A program made the translations under genes and the position numbers. This document shows, one piece after another, positions 24,020 to 34,207 of a stretch of DNA of 64,000 nt; the first letter of the stretch is position 1; each line of letters begins with the position of its first letter. This stretch comes from Clytia hemisphaerica (taxonomy: Eukaryota > Cnidaria > Hydrozoa > Leptothecata > Clytiidae). The notes under the pieces are model-generated. The model saw only the letters and a program-made list of their open reading frames with translations, searched no databases and was not told the origin of the DNA. The stretch lies in assembly GCA_902728285.1 (NCBI GenBank), contig CACVBU010000913.1:398006-462005 (forward strand), written 5' to 3'.

Positions 24020-25351
24020 TTACATTTCATCGAATGATAAGATGACATCTACACAATGTGAACCCACGTTGTCATCATAGTAATCATGAAAGAAGACTTC
24101 TGAATGATAAAGTCTTAATTCTTGACCTTCCGTGACTTCGTAAGAAGCCCATTCCAATGATAGATTCAACACCTTAGATGTGACGTCTGCACCTACAATG
24201 ACGTAACCTGTACTCACTGCACCAGGGGGTGCAATCTTTTTCCCTTTATCATCTGCAAGCACAATGCAAACATAGTTCGTTGAGAAATTTGGCAGGCATC
24301 CCCAATTTGAAGTTGATCCAAGACCACATTTTGCAGCGCCTGAGACATGTACTAATTTGAAAGCGTTGACGGCACCACTTCTTGGGATCTTGATAATACC
24401 ATAACTTTCTTTTGCTTGAAAACATACATTTTCGATGATCGAAAGTCTTTTAGCTGTAAGTAAAAAATGAGGAGAAATTTATATGTCAACTATTATGTCA
24501 AAAATTAACGCTCCCTTCGAGTAAGCGCTCTTATTCTAGGAGGGATATTTATTTGATAAACGAGTATTTGTAAGGAAGTTTCATATGAATAAAGGCTTAG
24601 ATGCTCAAACTGATTTTGACCCGTTTCTACATCTTTAAGCTAACATATTTGTGCTTAAATGATAAAATAAAAAGATCATTCGATCCATCGTAAAAGTCTG
24701 TCTCAAAAGGGACACATTAGTCTTTTGACATTTATGTTAGAAAGTTATACACCGTTGGAAAGAAATTTCCAAGGAAAACGATCTAAAGGACAAAAGGTTT
24801 TTTGAAAAGTTAAAAAATGAAGAAGAAAAAGGAAGATGATAAAAAATGAAGATTTTTTCTATTGTTTTAAAAATCATGAGATGAATTTTTTTTTTAAATT
24901 TGAACCTTTGCTAATTTCAAATCTGTATTCAGATTTTTCGTCTCTCTCTTGGAAAAAAAGTTACAGAACTGTGAAATTGGTCGTTTTTTGTCATTTTTGG
25001 CCGTTACCATTAAAGTAAATAGTCCTCAAAACCTTTGTTGTCTTTACCTCTATAAAATGTAGCCAAGGAGCCTTCCTTTTTATCTTTTGAGCAATCCTTA
25101 AAAGTGCAGAAACACGAGCTATTGATTGTCATCAAAGCATTATCTGTCTGCAACTTTCTACATTCCAAAAGACATTCCGTAGTTGAATTTACCAACATCT
25201 CTTGTGTTGCAGTTTCACATTTTGTCTCATCGATGTTTTTAATGATTTCAAAATCCGAACAATGAATTTTCAGTATTGAAATACAAATCATTAAAATCGG
25301 TTCCAATAACTTTTGCCCCATTATTCCTTTCCTGGTCCAATTCCTCATCAT
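24020..25351 (-). CDS. Secreted Cys-rich protein with cnidarian matrix-type C-terminal domain, 2 exons, 245 aa
   Basis: Exon 1 is complement(25048..25351) and exon 2 complement(24020..24453), joined by a strong donor (AGAG|GTAAAG) and an acceptor ending ACAG. The phase fits exactly (split Ala codon). Residues ~15-32 (LLEPILMICISILKIHCS) are a signal peptide. Residues ~45-90 hold six cysteines (45, 60, 64, 80, 82, 87) in a PAN/apple-like pattern. From ~103 a domain of ~140 residues reads IKIPRSGAVNAFKLVHVSG, then C...WGC, then STGYVIVGAD, then EGQELRLYH and C near the end. I recognise this pattern from cnidarian secreted and skeletal matrix proteins of unknown function; that is a recollection, not a search. 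It is predicted to be extracellular. TTTATT at 23772-23777 is a candidate poly(A) signal read on this strand. Confidence 0.85.
24454..25047 (-). other. Intron of the secreted Cys-rich gene
   Basis: A 594-base intron with GT and AG ends on the minus strand. Around 24690-24900 it has purine-rich AGAAGAAAAAGGAAGATG sequence resembling the interior of the MITE at 49345-49618. No further coding sequence is supported. Confidence 0.7.
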
Positions 25352-27262
25352 TTTTTCCCTCGAAAAAAAGAATAAATATCACTCTTTTCGCGATTAGTTT
25401 ATTCTTCACTCAAAAATGACGATTCCACCAATAAGAGTTAAGACATCTTGACAGTTTGAATTATTCATGTTGTTATTATACATTTTGTAGTTGTCTGTAT
25501 CTTTAGTTCATTCAGTCTAATTTTGAAATCTAATTATGTTTATTATGCCCCCACTATTCAAGTCACTAACAATTCCATATTTTCATTATAGTCGTTGCTA
25601 ATGAACGGCGTGGTAGTCAATTGTCAATTATGAGTTCTGAAAAAAATCACCATTTCATAATTGTATTTCGCTGAAAATTTTATTTTTCCAAAAACATATT
25701 TTTTCAAAAAAAAGGGGATTTTAGAAATAACGATATGACGATATTGCACTTTGTAATCTTCTCACTTATGACTGTTCAAACTTCGTCCAGTCGATGTCCT
25801 AAAAAAAAAGATGGTAAATGATGTGAACGAAAATTATTTTTTCGGACAAATTTTCTAAATGCTTATTTGCTTCAAAATCTTGAAAATAGTGCTTTTTGAC
25901 CAATTTTTCATCCAAATTTTTCGTAGAAAAACAGCCACAACTTTTGATGCATCAATTAAGAAAATCTTTCCGAAAATTCTAAAACAGTTCAATTCTTTGC
26001 GGACAGTTTGGAAAAAACTTCGAAAAAGAAGGTTAATCACCGATTAAAACTTAGCACTTTTTATAAAAGAATGTGAGTGATGCAGCATATTATTAACGTC
26101 TTTTTAAAGTTCATAATCATAACGTCATTTTTGCAATTAAATTCTTGATTACTCTTAAGGGATTTGATTAAAAAGCAATTTGTAAAGACAATTCTTTGTT
26201 AAATGTTAAAGAGCCTGAAACATAAGTTTTATGTTCAAATACTAAAATCAATTTTCCGACTATGGTCAGAGCCCTTAAGACAATGTGCAGACTTTCCTTC
26301 CGAAACAAAACGGTTCCGCCGAAACGCTAGTGAACGTCTAAATTTAAACCAAAATCGAAAGGCCTTTGAAAAATTGATTAGAGAGTTTACCGTATCACTT
26401 CGAATAAACGTCCCCTTTTATAAACGCCCCTCAAATAAACGCCCCTCCTTTTAGGGAAAATTTTCAATGAACGCCTTCTCAAATAAACGTCTCTCCCGCC
26501 CAATGCACTTGCGCTGGCCTTAAAGCCTTTCGAGTTATTTGGTGTTTTTAAAACAGGTTTTTTTTCGTGCCTTTAACTTTTCGAGTTATTTGTTGATATA
26601 TTTAACACAAATTTGTCCCTTCAGGAAACAAACCTATATAAACAAGTGGGATTTTCCGTAAATCGAATATCTACTATAAAAATAAATAAATACTATAAAA
26701 AAAAGATGTAAATAAATAACTCGAAAACTCTGAGGCAAGAAAAAAACCCGAGTTAAAATTTATCAAATAAATAACTCGAAAAGTTAAAGGCAAAGAACAA
26801 AACCGAGTTAAAATTTATCAAATAAACTTGAAAAGTTAAAAGCTTAAAAAAAGCGGCTCGAGTTACCATTTTAGTGATGACGTCATAATGACGGAAAAAT
26901 AACCTCCAGGCCGCGCCCGTCGTATACATTATTCTGGTCTTCAAATTAAATATTCGCGTACTCCGGAATTTCAGCGAAATAAGAAACAACAGGATGGTAG
27001 ATGATAAAGAATCTTTTTTCAAGATGGCGGTTTCGGAGGGTAAGTTTTCATTTTTACATTATTTCTTCACTATTTTTATCCTGATTTAAATTCATACCAC
27101 ATTGAATACCAAATGGATAAGGCTAGATGTTTTCACTTCCTTATGACTAATAACAGCTGTTCATAATTTTCTTACGTGCACGGTAAACTTCTGAAGGTAC
27201 TTGAAAATTATACATCTGAGGAAAAAAGTCCCCACGGAAATATTTTACTACAAGAATCTTGT
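25352..27262. repeat. Intergenic with AATAAACGCCCC and CGAGTTATTTG repeats
   Basis: About 26395-26500 repeats (TTC)GAATAAACG(C/T)CCC several times. A reverse fragment is at 43078-43100 (GGGCGTTTATTCGAAGTAAT). About 26525-26850 pairs TAACTTTTCGAGTTATTTG on one side with AAATAACTCGAAAAGTTAAA on the other, in several copies, as an inverted-repeat element without clear outer limits. No gene is supported. Confidence 0.5.
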
Positions 27263-27263
27263 T

Positions 27264-27331
27264 CAATCTGGGAAATCCTCTCAATTGCACGCTTATGTTC
27301 CGAGGACGTAAGCGCGCAATTGCATGGTTAT
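27264..27331 (+). repeat. Inverted pair with 29044-29110
   Basis: CTCAATTGCACGCTTATGTT and GTAAGCGCGCAATTGCATGG here recur as the reverse complement at 29044-29110. The two form an inverted pair ~1.8 kb apart. Class unknown. Confidence 0.6.
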
Positions 27332-27532
27332 AATTTACGCCCGCTCCCGCCCCGTTTGAAATTGCTAAGGGATTTCAAGGGGTTCAGAATTCTCTAATTC
27401 AGGCGATCCGAAGGCATGGTTTAACGGGCAGTCCATTTTTACGGAATCTTCTTCTACAATAAATTTTGAGTAAAACTGCCCTAGGTTTTGAAATTCAACA
27501 GAGCTTTCGAAAGAATTGAATCAGTGTGGAGC

Positions 27533-28177
27533 TAAAGCTCTAAAACAGCATCTCTAATAACATGAAAACCAGAATATGATTCTTCAATGGGAATCAAAAC
27601 TATAAAGTGCACTTACAAACATCAATTTGTCAGATCTAACAAAATTAATAACCACACTGTCATCATTGACAATAAAACAAACGATTTTCTGTCACGAGAG
27701 CCTGTAAACATTCCAACAACTTTCATCGAAATGATCTATCACTGCTCAGTTTACCATTTTTAGCGCGTTCCGAGGATTGAGCCGAGAACTCTCACATAGC
27801 GCCCGAGCTCCCGCGCGGCGCGCGCCGCAGGGATGAAAAACTTCAATCTGTCAATCATTTTCTCAAGCGAAGTGTACGCGAAGTGATTCTAGCTTTACGA
27901 TAGTGCCGCGGATCATCAATGGATAGTATTCAATTATCATTATCCCTTTATTTTCATTCCTAGAACTTTTGCATAAAAAAGGAAAAATAGAAAAGTTGTA
28001 TTTTTTACTGCCCTATTCACATACTGAATTTGAAAGATCTTCTATGTGGCGTTTTTTTGCAAACTTCGAAAAACTGATTTTTGTCCCGCCTTTGCGGGAT
28101 TTTGACTCAAGTGCTTGAGTGCAGCATAGGGTACAAAGTCCAAAAATGCCTTTCTCGTAATTTTTGTATGAAGAGTT
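27533..28177 (+). repeat. ~645-bp duplicated segment, copy A
   Basis: Direct copy of 32621-33268, aligned by eye over the whole length with scattered substitutions and small indels. Both copies begin TAAAGCTCTAAAA and end GTATGAAGAGTT. Copy A has a GC-rich patch (about 27790-27835, GAGCTCCCGCGCGGCGCGCG) that is shorter in copy B. No conserved long open frame runs through both, so it is likely a mobile repeat of unknown class. Confidence 0.85.
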
Positions 28178-29331
28178 AGGTCTATACTGTGAATTGCGTG
28201 TCAGAATAATAAAGGGTGCAATTGCACACTTACTGCTTACCGCCCACAAGTGTTACGCGTAAGCCAAATCGCGTATTACAAACAACCTCAAAATTGCAGA
28301 GTACAGGAGAAAAAAAATTGAAATTCAAAATGACGGCCAAGCCCGAGCTGATAACTATCAAAAATCTTTGTTTTTCAATCAGCTATTGCAGCTCAATAAA
28401 TCAATGAAATAATTTGAAATAAAAAGTAAACAAACCTTGAACCTTTTATGAATCCAAATAAATAAAAGTATTCATCTAAAGTGAACAAATAGCATTTCAA
28501 AATTAAACGATTTCCAAACCAACCTAAAGTCAGTGTCTGCCAACTAAAAATTTCTCTGCGGGGTCACTGGCAAGGAGTTACGACTTCAGACTTTGGATTC
28601 CAATTCTTGTATAGGCTGCAACTACACTGCCAAATGATCTGTATTACAAAGACTTCCAAATGGGTCCATAAGTTAAGAAAATGAGATTATCATCTAGCAC
28701 GGGGTTTGTTTTTTTTAAAACAAACTTCAAAATAATCTTTTATAGCCATTTCCGGCGCGTTAGTGTAGACACATCTTTAATCCGGGGAAATGAAGCTTTT
28801 TCATTGGTCTAAAATCACGGATGTTCACGTGACCAGAATTTTTATCCAGGGAAATGCCGTGGCCGCAATCCAATGTTTTGCTTTAGTGAAATTGACCATT
28901 TTGTTGTTTAGATTTGAGCGGGCAAAATTTCTGTACAAACCAAAATATGGCTTCGTTGGAATACCGGTTGAAACACTTGTGCGCCCATTTCAGAACAATT
29001 TCGATAAGCATGTAATTACACGCTTAAAAATTCTGCCATTTTGATAACCATGCAATTGCGCGCTTACAGCCTTGGAACATAAGCGTGCAATTGAGAGAAT
29101 TTCCCAGACTGTTGTTGTGCACCAGAAAGTCAAAAACTGATACGGCGCCCTATTCATAAACACAATCACGCAACTTTGTTGCATTCCCAGTCCTTTTAGA
29201 CGAATGCAGTCCTTACGATGATTTTGAGATTGCATATTCGTCAGATTGTTATGTTTTCACCCATCCCTTTCAGAGCTTCAGCATGGTGGTGGGCAGAAAA
29301 CAACTCTGAAGCTCTATTTCTATTTCTATCC
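28178..29331. other. Intergenic, no gene recognised
   Basis: Apart from the inverted partner at 29044-29110 I see no feature I can name. The 28790-29044 frame ends in that repeat and has no family motif. Confidence 0.3.
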
Positions 29332-29632
29332 TTATTTCCAGACAGTGTCAATCGAACAAATCGAACACCGAATCAAGCGAACGCAACTAAACATAATCGA
29401 ATAATTACAATTCGATTGTCGAACGCAATCGAATCGCAATCGAATATTACCCAGGATTTGATGTTTGATTGCTTCGATCACGTTCGATTGTATTCGATTA
29501 CGTTCAATTGTATTCGATTTTATTTAGTATGGTACTTAAGCGCTCGGCCGCCCACGCTAAGAAGCTCTAACAGAGTGATCCAATCTAATTTAATCGCAAT
29601 CAAACTCATCGAACATAATCGTAATCAAACGA

Positions 29633-29635
<3 letters not shown>

Positions 29636-29666
<31 letters not shown>
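29636..29666 (+). repeat. (TAA)n microsatellite
   Basis: About ten uninterrupted AAT/TAA units between the AATCGAA block and the sequence leading to the LINE fragment. Read on the minus strand it lies beyond the 3' end of the LINE coding remnant, where a LINE simple-repeat tail would be expected, ~165 bases after the stop. Confidence 0.85.
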
Positions 29667-29668
<2 letters not shown>

Positions 29669-29830
29669 GAATGTTTTAAGTGGCTGGCTCCGAAAAATTC
29701 TAGAGCTTTTAGACAGCTCAAGAATTGTTTCCACGAAGGGCCACTACGAACAGAACAAGAACAGTAACAAAAAGGAACAAAATTGGATTTTAAATAATTG
29801 GAGAATTAGGTGAAGAAATGTTTTCTTGCT

Positions 29831-30615
29831 CTACTCTTGAAAGACACAATCAATCGATTCAGCATCACGGCATTCCCTGGGTAGGTTATTCCAGATAGGA
29901 ATTGTAGAGCTTGCGAAGGTTTTTGCTTCAAATCTGTTTCTGTTTTGCCGTACTGCTAAATTATTTTGAGCGGCTAATCTAGTGTAGTGGTCGTGAATGT
30001 TTCTAGCGAGATTTACACGCTCACAAATATATTCGGGAGCAAGATTGTTAATAGCTTTAAAAGTCATCAATGCAGAAAGATAGTCACAAAGCTGACGAAA
30101 ATCTTTATTCATTGTGTGGACTTGATTTATCTGCCGAGAAAGAGAATCAAACTTTCGTAATACTGCAGCAGACACCTTGCTCCATGAATTAAGGCAGTAG
30201 TTGAGATGCGGAAATACAAGAGCGTTTATTAGTAGATTTTTAGTACTGTCATCAACTAGATGTGATATTCTTCTAATTTTGTTTAGACTAAGATAAACTT
30301 TGCTACGAACATTGCTAGCTTGTTTTTCCCAGGACATATTCTCATCGAATATGACACCAAGGTACTTCACGTCACTTTTACATTCAATTTCAGCGTCTTG
30401 AAAAACAACTGGTGGAAGAGTTTTGCATTCGTTAACCTTTTTGTTTCTTCCGAGAAAGATAACTTCAGTTTTATCAGTATTGACTGAAAGCTTGTTGTTG
30501 TAAAACCAGGCACTGAGATCCTGAAGCTGTTGTTCCAGTCCTGTTTTTAAAGAAATAGGGCTATGAGCACTTTGAACAATGATTGTGTCATCAGCATATA
30601 AATGGCAAAACGAAA
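29831..30615 (-). pseudogene. LINE (jockey/CR1-like) reverse transcriptase, 5'-truncated C-terminal part
   Basis: The minus-strand frame is open from about 30615 to the stop at 29831. It begins at the catalytic motif HLYADDT (YADD codons at complement 30587-30598). It continues LSAWFYNNKLSVNTDKTEV, then VKYLGVIFDENMSW, LVFPHLNYC, and a tail typical of non-LTR elements (TFASSTIPIWNNLPRE). Only the region from RT motif C through the C-terminal thumb remains; endonuclease and N-terminal RT are absent. It lies between the two AATCGAA blocks. The remaining frame is intact, suggesting a fairly recent insertion or capture, but it cannot be functional alone. Confidence 0.9.
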
Positions 30616-30859
30616 TTAATCAAAGATTAATCCAATGTATTGACAATCAATCGAACCAATCAAACATAGTCAACAATCAATCGAACCAATCTAACCTTAC
30701 TCGAACGCAATCAAACACAATCGAATATTACCCAGGAATCGGCCGTTCGATTGAGATTCGATTACGTTTGACAATCGAATCGCAATTATTCGATTATGTT
30801 TGATTGGTTCGATTGCGATTTTTGTTTGAAGTTGTTTGATTGACACCGTCTGGTTATTT

Positions 30860-31620
30860 GCATAAACCTAATAGTTAGTCACACTAGGAAATCAAGCTTT
30901 CAGAAGAAACAACATCAGTCATCTACAGGATGTATTTGCAGCAACAAGGATGAGAGTTACCTGAATCAAGTCCAAGTTACCAAGACAATAATTAAAACTT
31001 GAAACTTTAAAATGAGACAAAATACCAATTTGCGAAAGTGCAGCATCAGCCAACCAAATTTTGTCATTCAATTCCCGAGACAGGCCTTCGATTTTTAAGG
31101 CCTTGTTTACACACTAAAGTAAAATTAATTCCGCACATGTAAATGGGTCAGTGTTTGAGGTGTGGCAAAATTTCCGGGAAATAGCCTATCCGGCGGTCGC
31201 GGATCTAGGTAGGTTCCGTCTCCCCCGTAGATCTTTTCTTGGGAAGTTGATCTTCAAATTAGTTTTCAAGGTTGGCTTGGCTCAAATTTTTTCATCTATG
31301 GCTCAAATTTTAGGCAATTTCTCATAGTTTTTGAAAATGTTAACTTCATTAAAAAGCGCCGGGTTATTTTCTCATGAATCCCGTTAGAAATTTTGCGCCG
31401 CATTTCTTTGCTTGCGAGTCAAGTAAATGATATAGTGCCTTCTTTGATACACATTGCTGCAGGACGCTAGTGTGACTAACTGCCTAAAAAACCTAACACC
31501 GCAAATATTTAACAAAAACTTGTCTAGCTATAAAACATCTAAAGCGGTGGATGAAAACATATATAATCAATCTCATTTTCTTGATGTCGTTGTTGCTCAG
31601 GAACAGGAATGACAAAAAAG
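30860..31620. other. Intergenic, nothing recognised
   Basis: No coding frame or inverted repeat that I can support between the AATCGAA element and the GC-ended element that follows. Confidence 0.3.
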
Positions 31621-31626
31621 TTGCGT

Positions 31627-32538
31627 GAGGCGAACCCTAAAAATATTTTTGTTTCCGGTCCACCGGGTGACGAAAAAAACACTCACCCGGCCGGCCGCAA
31701 AAAATTTTTTTTTGCTAAATTTCAATCCCAAAACTCTATTTTTTAAAGCACTCGTAGAAGTTAAAATGATGGTCTTCTTTACCTTAAATCTGTAGTAACT
31801 TGACACCGCTACAGGCTTTGGCATAAGAAAAATTCACGTGTGATCATCGCACGCCTAGATTTTGATTTATAGTGGTCTATGCGTGTCATTATTCAAATAC
31901 TTAATTTTCATCGTTTATATTTTCAATTGTGTTACAATATCTCTAAGAACTGGACACTCTCTTTCATTTTGAAACTGTGATTACGAAGTGAACTTTTTTG
32001 AGAAAAAACTAGAGTGAGAGAAACATTTCCCCAATTTTTTAAATCCTCACTTTATGAATGTTTCTTTTTATTTTACTCACAAGTCAGCATGATTCCTTTT
32101 ATAAAAACAAAGCTGTTTACTTACTGAAAAGTCCCCACTTTGTGAATGTTTCTATTTATTTTACTCACAAATCAGCATGATTCTTTTATAAAAACCAAGT
32201 TGTATATAAAAAAAACATTCTTAAAAGTTGAGTTGCAAGCAAGAATTAACAAAAGCAATGCATGGTTTAGTTTGAGATGAATAAAATTTCATTTCTATAA
32301 CAATGATCAGGATAAAAGCTTCATTCCAAGTGATTTCTAGGCGTGCATTTTACAGAATATAAAATATCACGTGCGATAAATCACACGCCTCAAAAACTGA
32401 TTCACGAAAGTTTTCCAAACAAACAAACTAACCCTAACCATAACGATGATGTACGAAAAAAAATGCGGCCGGGTGACGACGAAATAAATTTTCACCCGGC
32501 CGGTGGACCGGAAACAAAAAATTTTTTCGGGTTCGCCT
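31627..32538. mobile_element. ~0.9-kb element with GGCGAACCC and CCGGTCCACCGGG inverted ends
   Basis: Left GAGGCGAACCC, then TTTTTGTTTCCGGTCCACCG (31627-31675), is matched in reverse by GGTGGACCGGAAACAAAAAA and GGGTTCGCCT (about 32500-32538). A second inner pair is CACGTGTGATCATCGCACGCC (31835 on) against GGCGTGCA and CACGTGCGATAAATCACACG (32341 on). The body has a ~90-bp tandem duplication (about 32045-32210, TTTTACTCACAA repeated). No transposase is encoded. Confidence 0.75.
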
Positions 32539-32620
32539 GATTTTGCTTGAAAATACGGTGCCTTTACTGTATCAGGAAAATTTAGTTCTTAGCTTTCCAG
32601 CGCAACAAGCAGGCTTGCTC

Positions 32621-33268
32621 TAAAGCTCTAAAATAGCATCTAATAACATGAAAACCAGAATATGATTCTTCAATGGGAATCAAAACTATAAAGTGCACTT
32701 ACAAACATTAATATGTCAGATCTAACAAAATTAAAAACGGCACTGTCATCATTGACAATAAAACAAACGATTTTCTGTCAAGAGCCTTGTAAACATTTCA
32801 ACAACTTCCATCGAAATGATCTCTCACAGCTTAGTCTACCATTTTTAGCGCGGTCCGAGGATTGAGCTGAGAACGCTTGCAGAACGCCCGCGAGCTCCCG
32901 CGCGGGTGAAAAACTTTAATCTGTCAATCATTTTCTGAAGTGAAGAGGACGCAAAGCGATTATACAGCTTTACGATATAAGCTTTGCGATATAGTGACGC
33001 GGATCATCACTGGATGGTATTCAATTATCATTATACCTTTATTTTCATTCCTAGAGCTTTTGCAAAAAAAAGGAAAAATAGAAAAGTTGTATTTTTTACT
33101 GCTCTATTCACATACTGAATTTGAATAATCTTCTATGTGACATTTTTTTGCAAACTTCAAAAATCTGATTTTTGTCCCGCTTTTGCGGGACTTTAGCCTA
33201 AGTGCTTTCGTGCAGCATAGGGTACAAAGTTCAAATATGTGTTTCCCGTAATTTTTGTATGAAGAGTT
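32621..33268 (+). repeat. ~645-bp duplicated segment, copy B
   Basis: Direct copy of 27533-28177, 5.1 kb away. The GC-rich patch is reduced to CGCGAGCTCCCGCGCGGGTG. See copy A. Confidence 0.85.
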
Positions 33269-33478
33269 CGCGGATCAGGATTAAATCTAATTTTTCTGAA
33301 GTGATTCTAAATTTTGCAAACAAAACTTCTCTCAAAATTTTGATATGGTAGTGTGCAAAAATTCGGAAAATAACGAAGAAATTTTTAAATTCTTCAAAGT
33401 TGGGTTTTAGTAGTCTGATTCACAGACCTTTAGTGGCTATATAGGATTACTTTTTTCGTTAAAGTATGAGAAGAAACT

Positions 33479-33747
33479 TACCTTACAGTATTTTCGCGGG
33501 AATTAATTTTCGCGGGAATTAATTTTAGCGTTTTCCGAAATTCTTTGGCAAACCGCAAATATTTGAACCCGCAAAATACAATTTCTTCTAATTTTATCAA
33601 AAAATTTGAAAAACCCCTAGGAAAATGAAAAAACAATTGTCCAAAAAAAGGCAAAACCGCAAAAATTAAAACCTGCAAAATTCAATTTTTCCGATTTTTT
33701 TTCGACCTCGAATATTAGTTCCCGCAAAAATTAGTTCCAATAAGGTA
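33479..33747. mobile_element. TACCTTA-ended MITE with TTTTCGCGGG motifs, 269 bp
   Basis: TACCTTAC...AGTATTTTCGCGGGAA at the left and CCCGCAAAAATTAGTTCC to AATAAGGTA at the right. It belongs to the family seen intact at 40820-41163. TA at each end may be the target duplication. It lies just upstream of the THOC7 exons, and short frames inside are by-products. Confidence 0.75.
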
Positions 33748-33879
33748 ACAAATAGGGCAATTATCAAAACTCATATTCAGCTTTGCGAGAGGAAAAAACG
33801 GAGATAGGAAATTGAAAAGTTTTGCAGATCAAAGAAAGATTTCAAATTTTTAGCAGGTATTTAATTTCCTGAATGAGGC

Positions 33880-33980
33880 CCTTCCAAATTTCCATTGGGA
33901 CTTAATTTCGCGTAGGACACCCAAATCCGTGAAATCCGCGAAATTTATTCCCCGCGAAAGTTTATCCCATTGAATTAGAT
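33880..33980. repeat. TTCGCG-type repeat fragment
   Basis: CCATTGGGACTTAATTTCGC and CCCGCGAAAGTTTATCCCAT recur at 39076-39155 in THOC7 intron 6. They are related in style to the TACCTTA/CGCGGG family. Only fragments are recognisable. Confidence 0.5.
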
Positions 33981-34207
33981 GTCCCCAAAATTTATTTTAT
34001 TTAAAGGTCTCCCATAAATACCTCGCATTTTGGGGAAAATATGGGACAGATATAAAATGTTATTGAAAAATCCTGATCTCTTTCCAAAAGGTCATGATAT
34101 TTGAGGATTTTCATCCACTTGATGATTTCAAATCCAAGTGCTATCATTCAGGAATTTACATAATTTGCATAAAATCAATTCTATTTTAAACTCTATTTTC
34201 TCTCTAG

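Larger units (their letters stand above)
29338..30853. mobile_element. 1.5-kb element with AATCGAA-repeat ends, 6-bp target duplication, and LINE insert
   Basis: The outer ends CCAGACAGTGTCAATC and GATTGACACCGTCTGG are inverted copies. They are flanked by the identical hexamer TTATTT (29332-29337 and 30854-30859). Inside the ends are blocks rich in AATCGAAC/CAATCGAA and complements (29345-29640 and about 30620-30845). A (TAA)n microsatellite ends the left block (29636-29666). The centre holds a truncated LINE reverse transcriptase. Class unknown; the TSD length does not fit Tc1/mariner or Harbinger. Confidence 0.75.

Noticed and set aside
27533..33268. LTR retrotransposon bounded by the 645-bp direct copies
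   Set aside because: The interior shows no gag/pol, primer-binding site or polypurine tract, and instead holds an unrelated DNA element and a LINE fragment.
33478..33678. Minus-strand frame with FAVLPFFGQLFFHFPRGFS
   Set aside because: Produced by the CGCGGG-type MITE; the same pattern appears in the MITE at 40820-41163.
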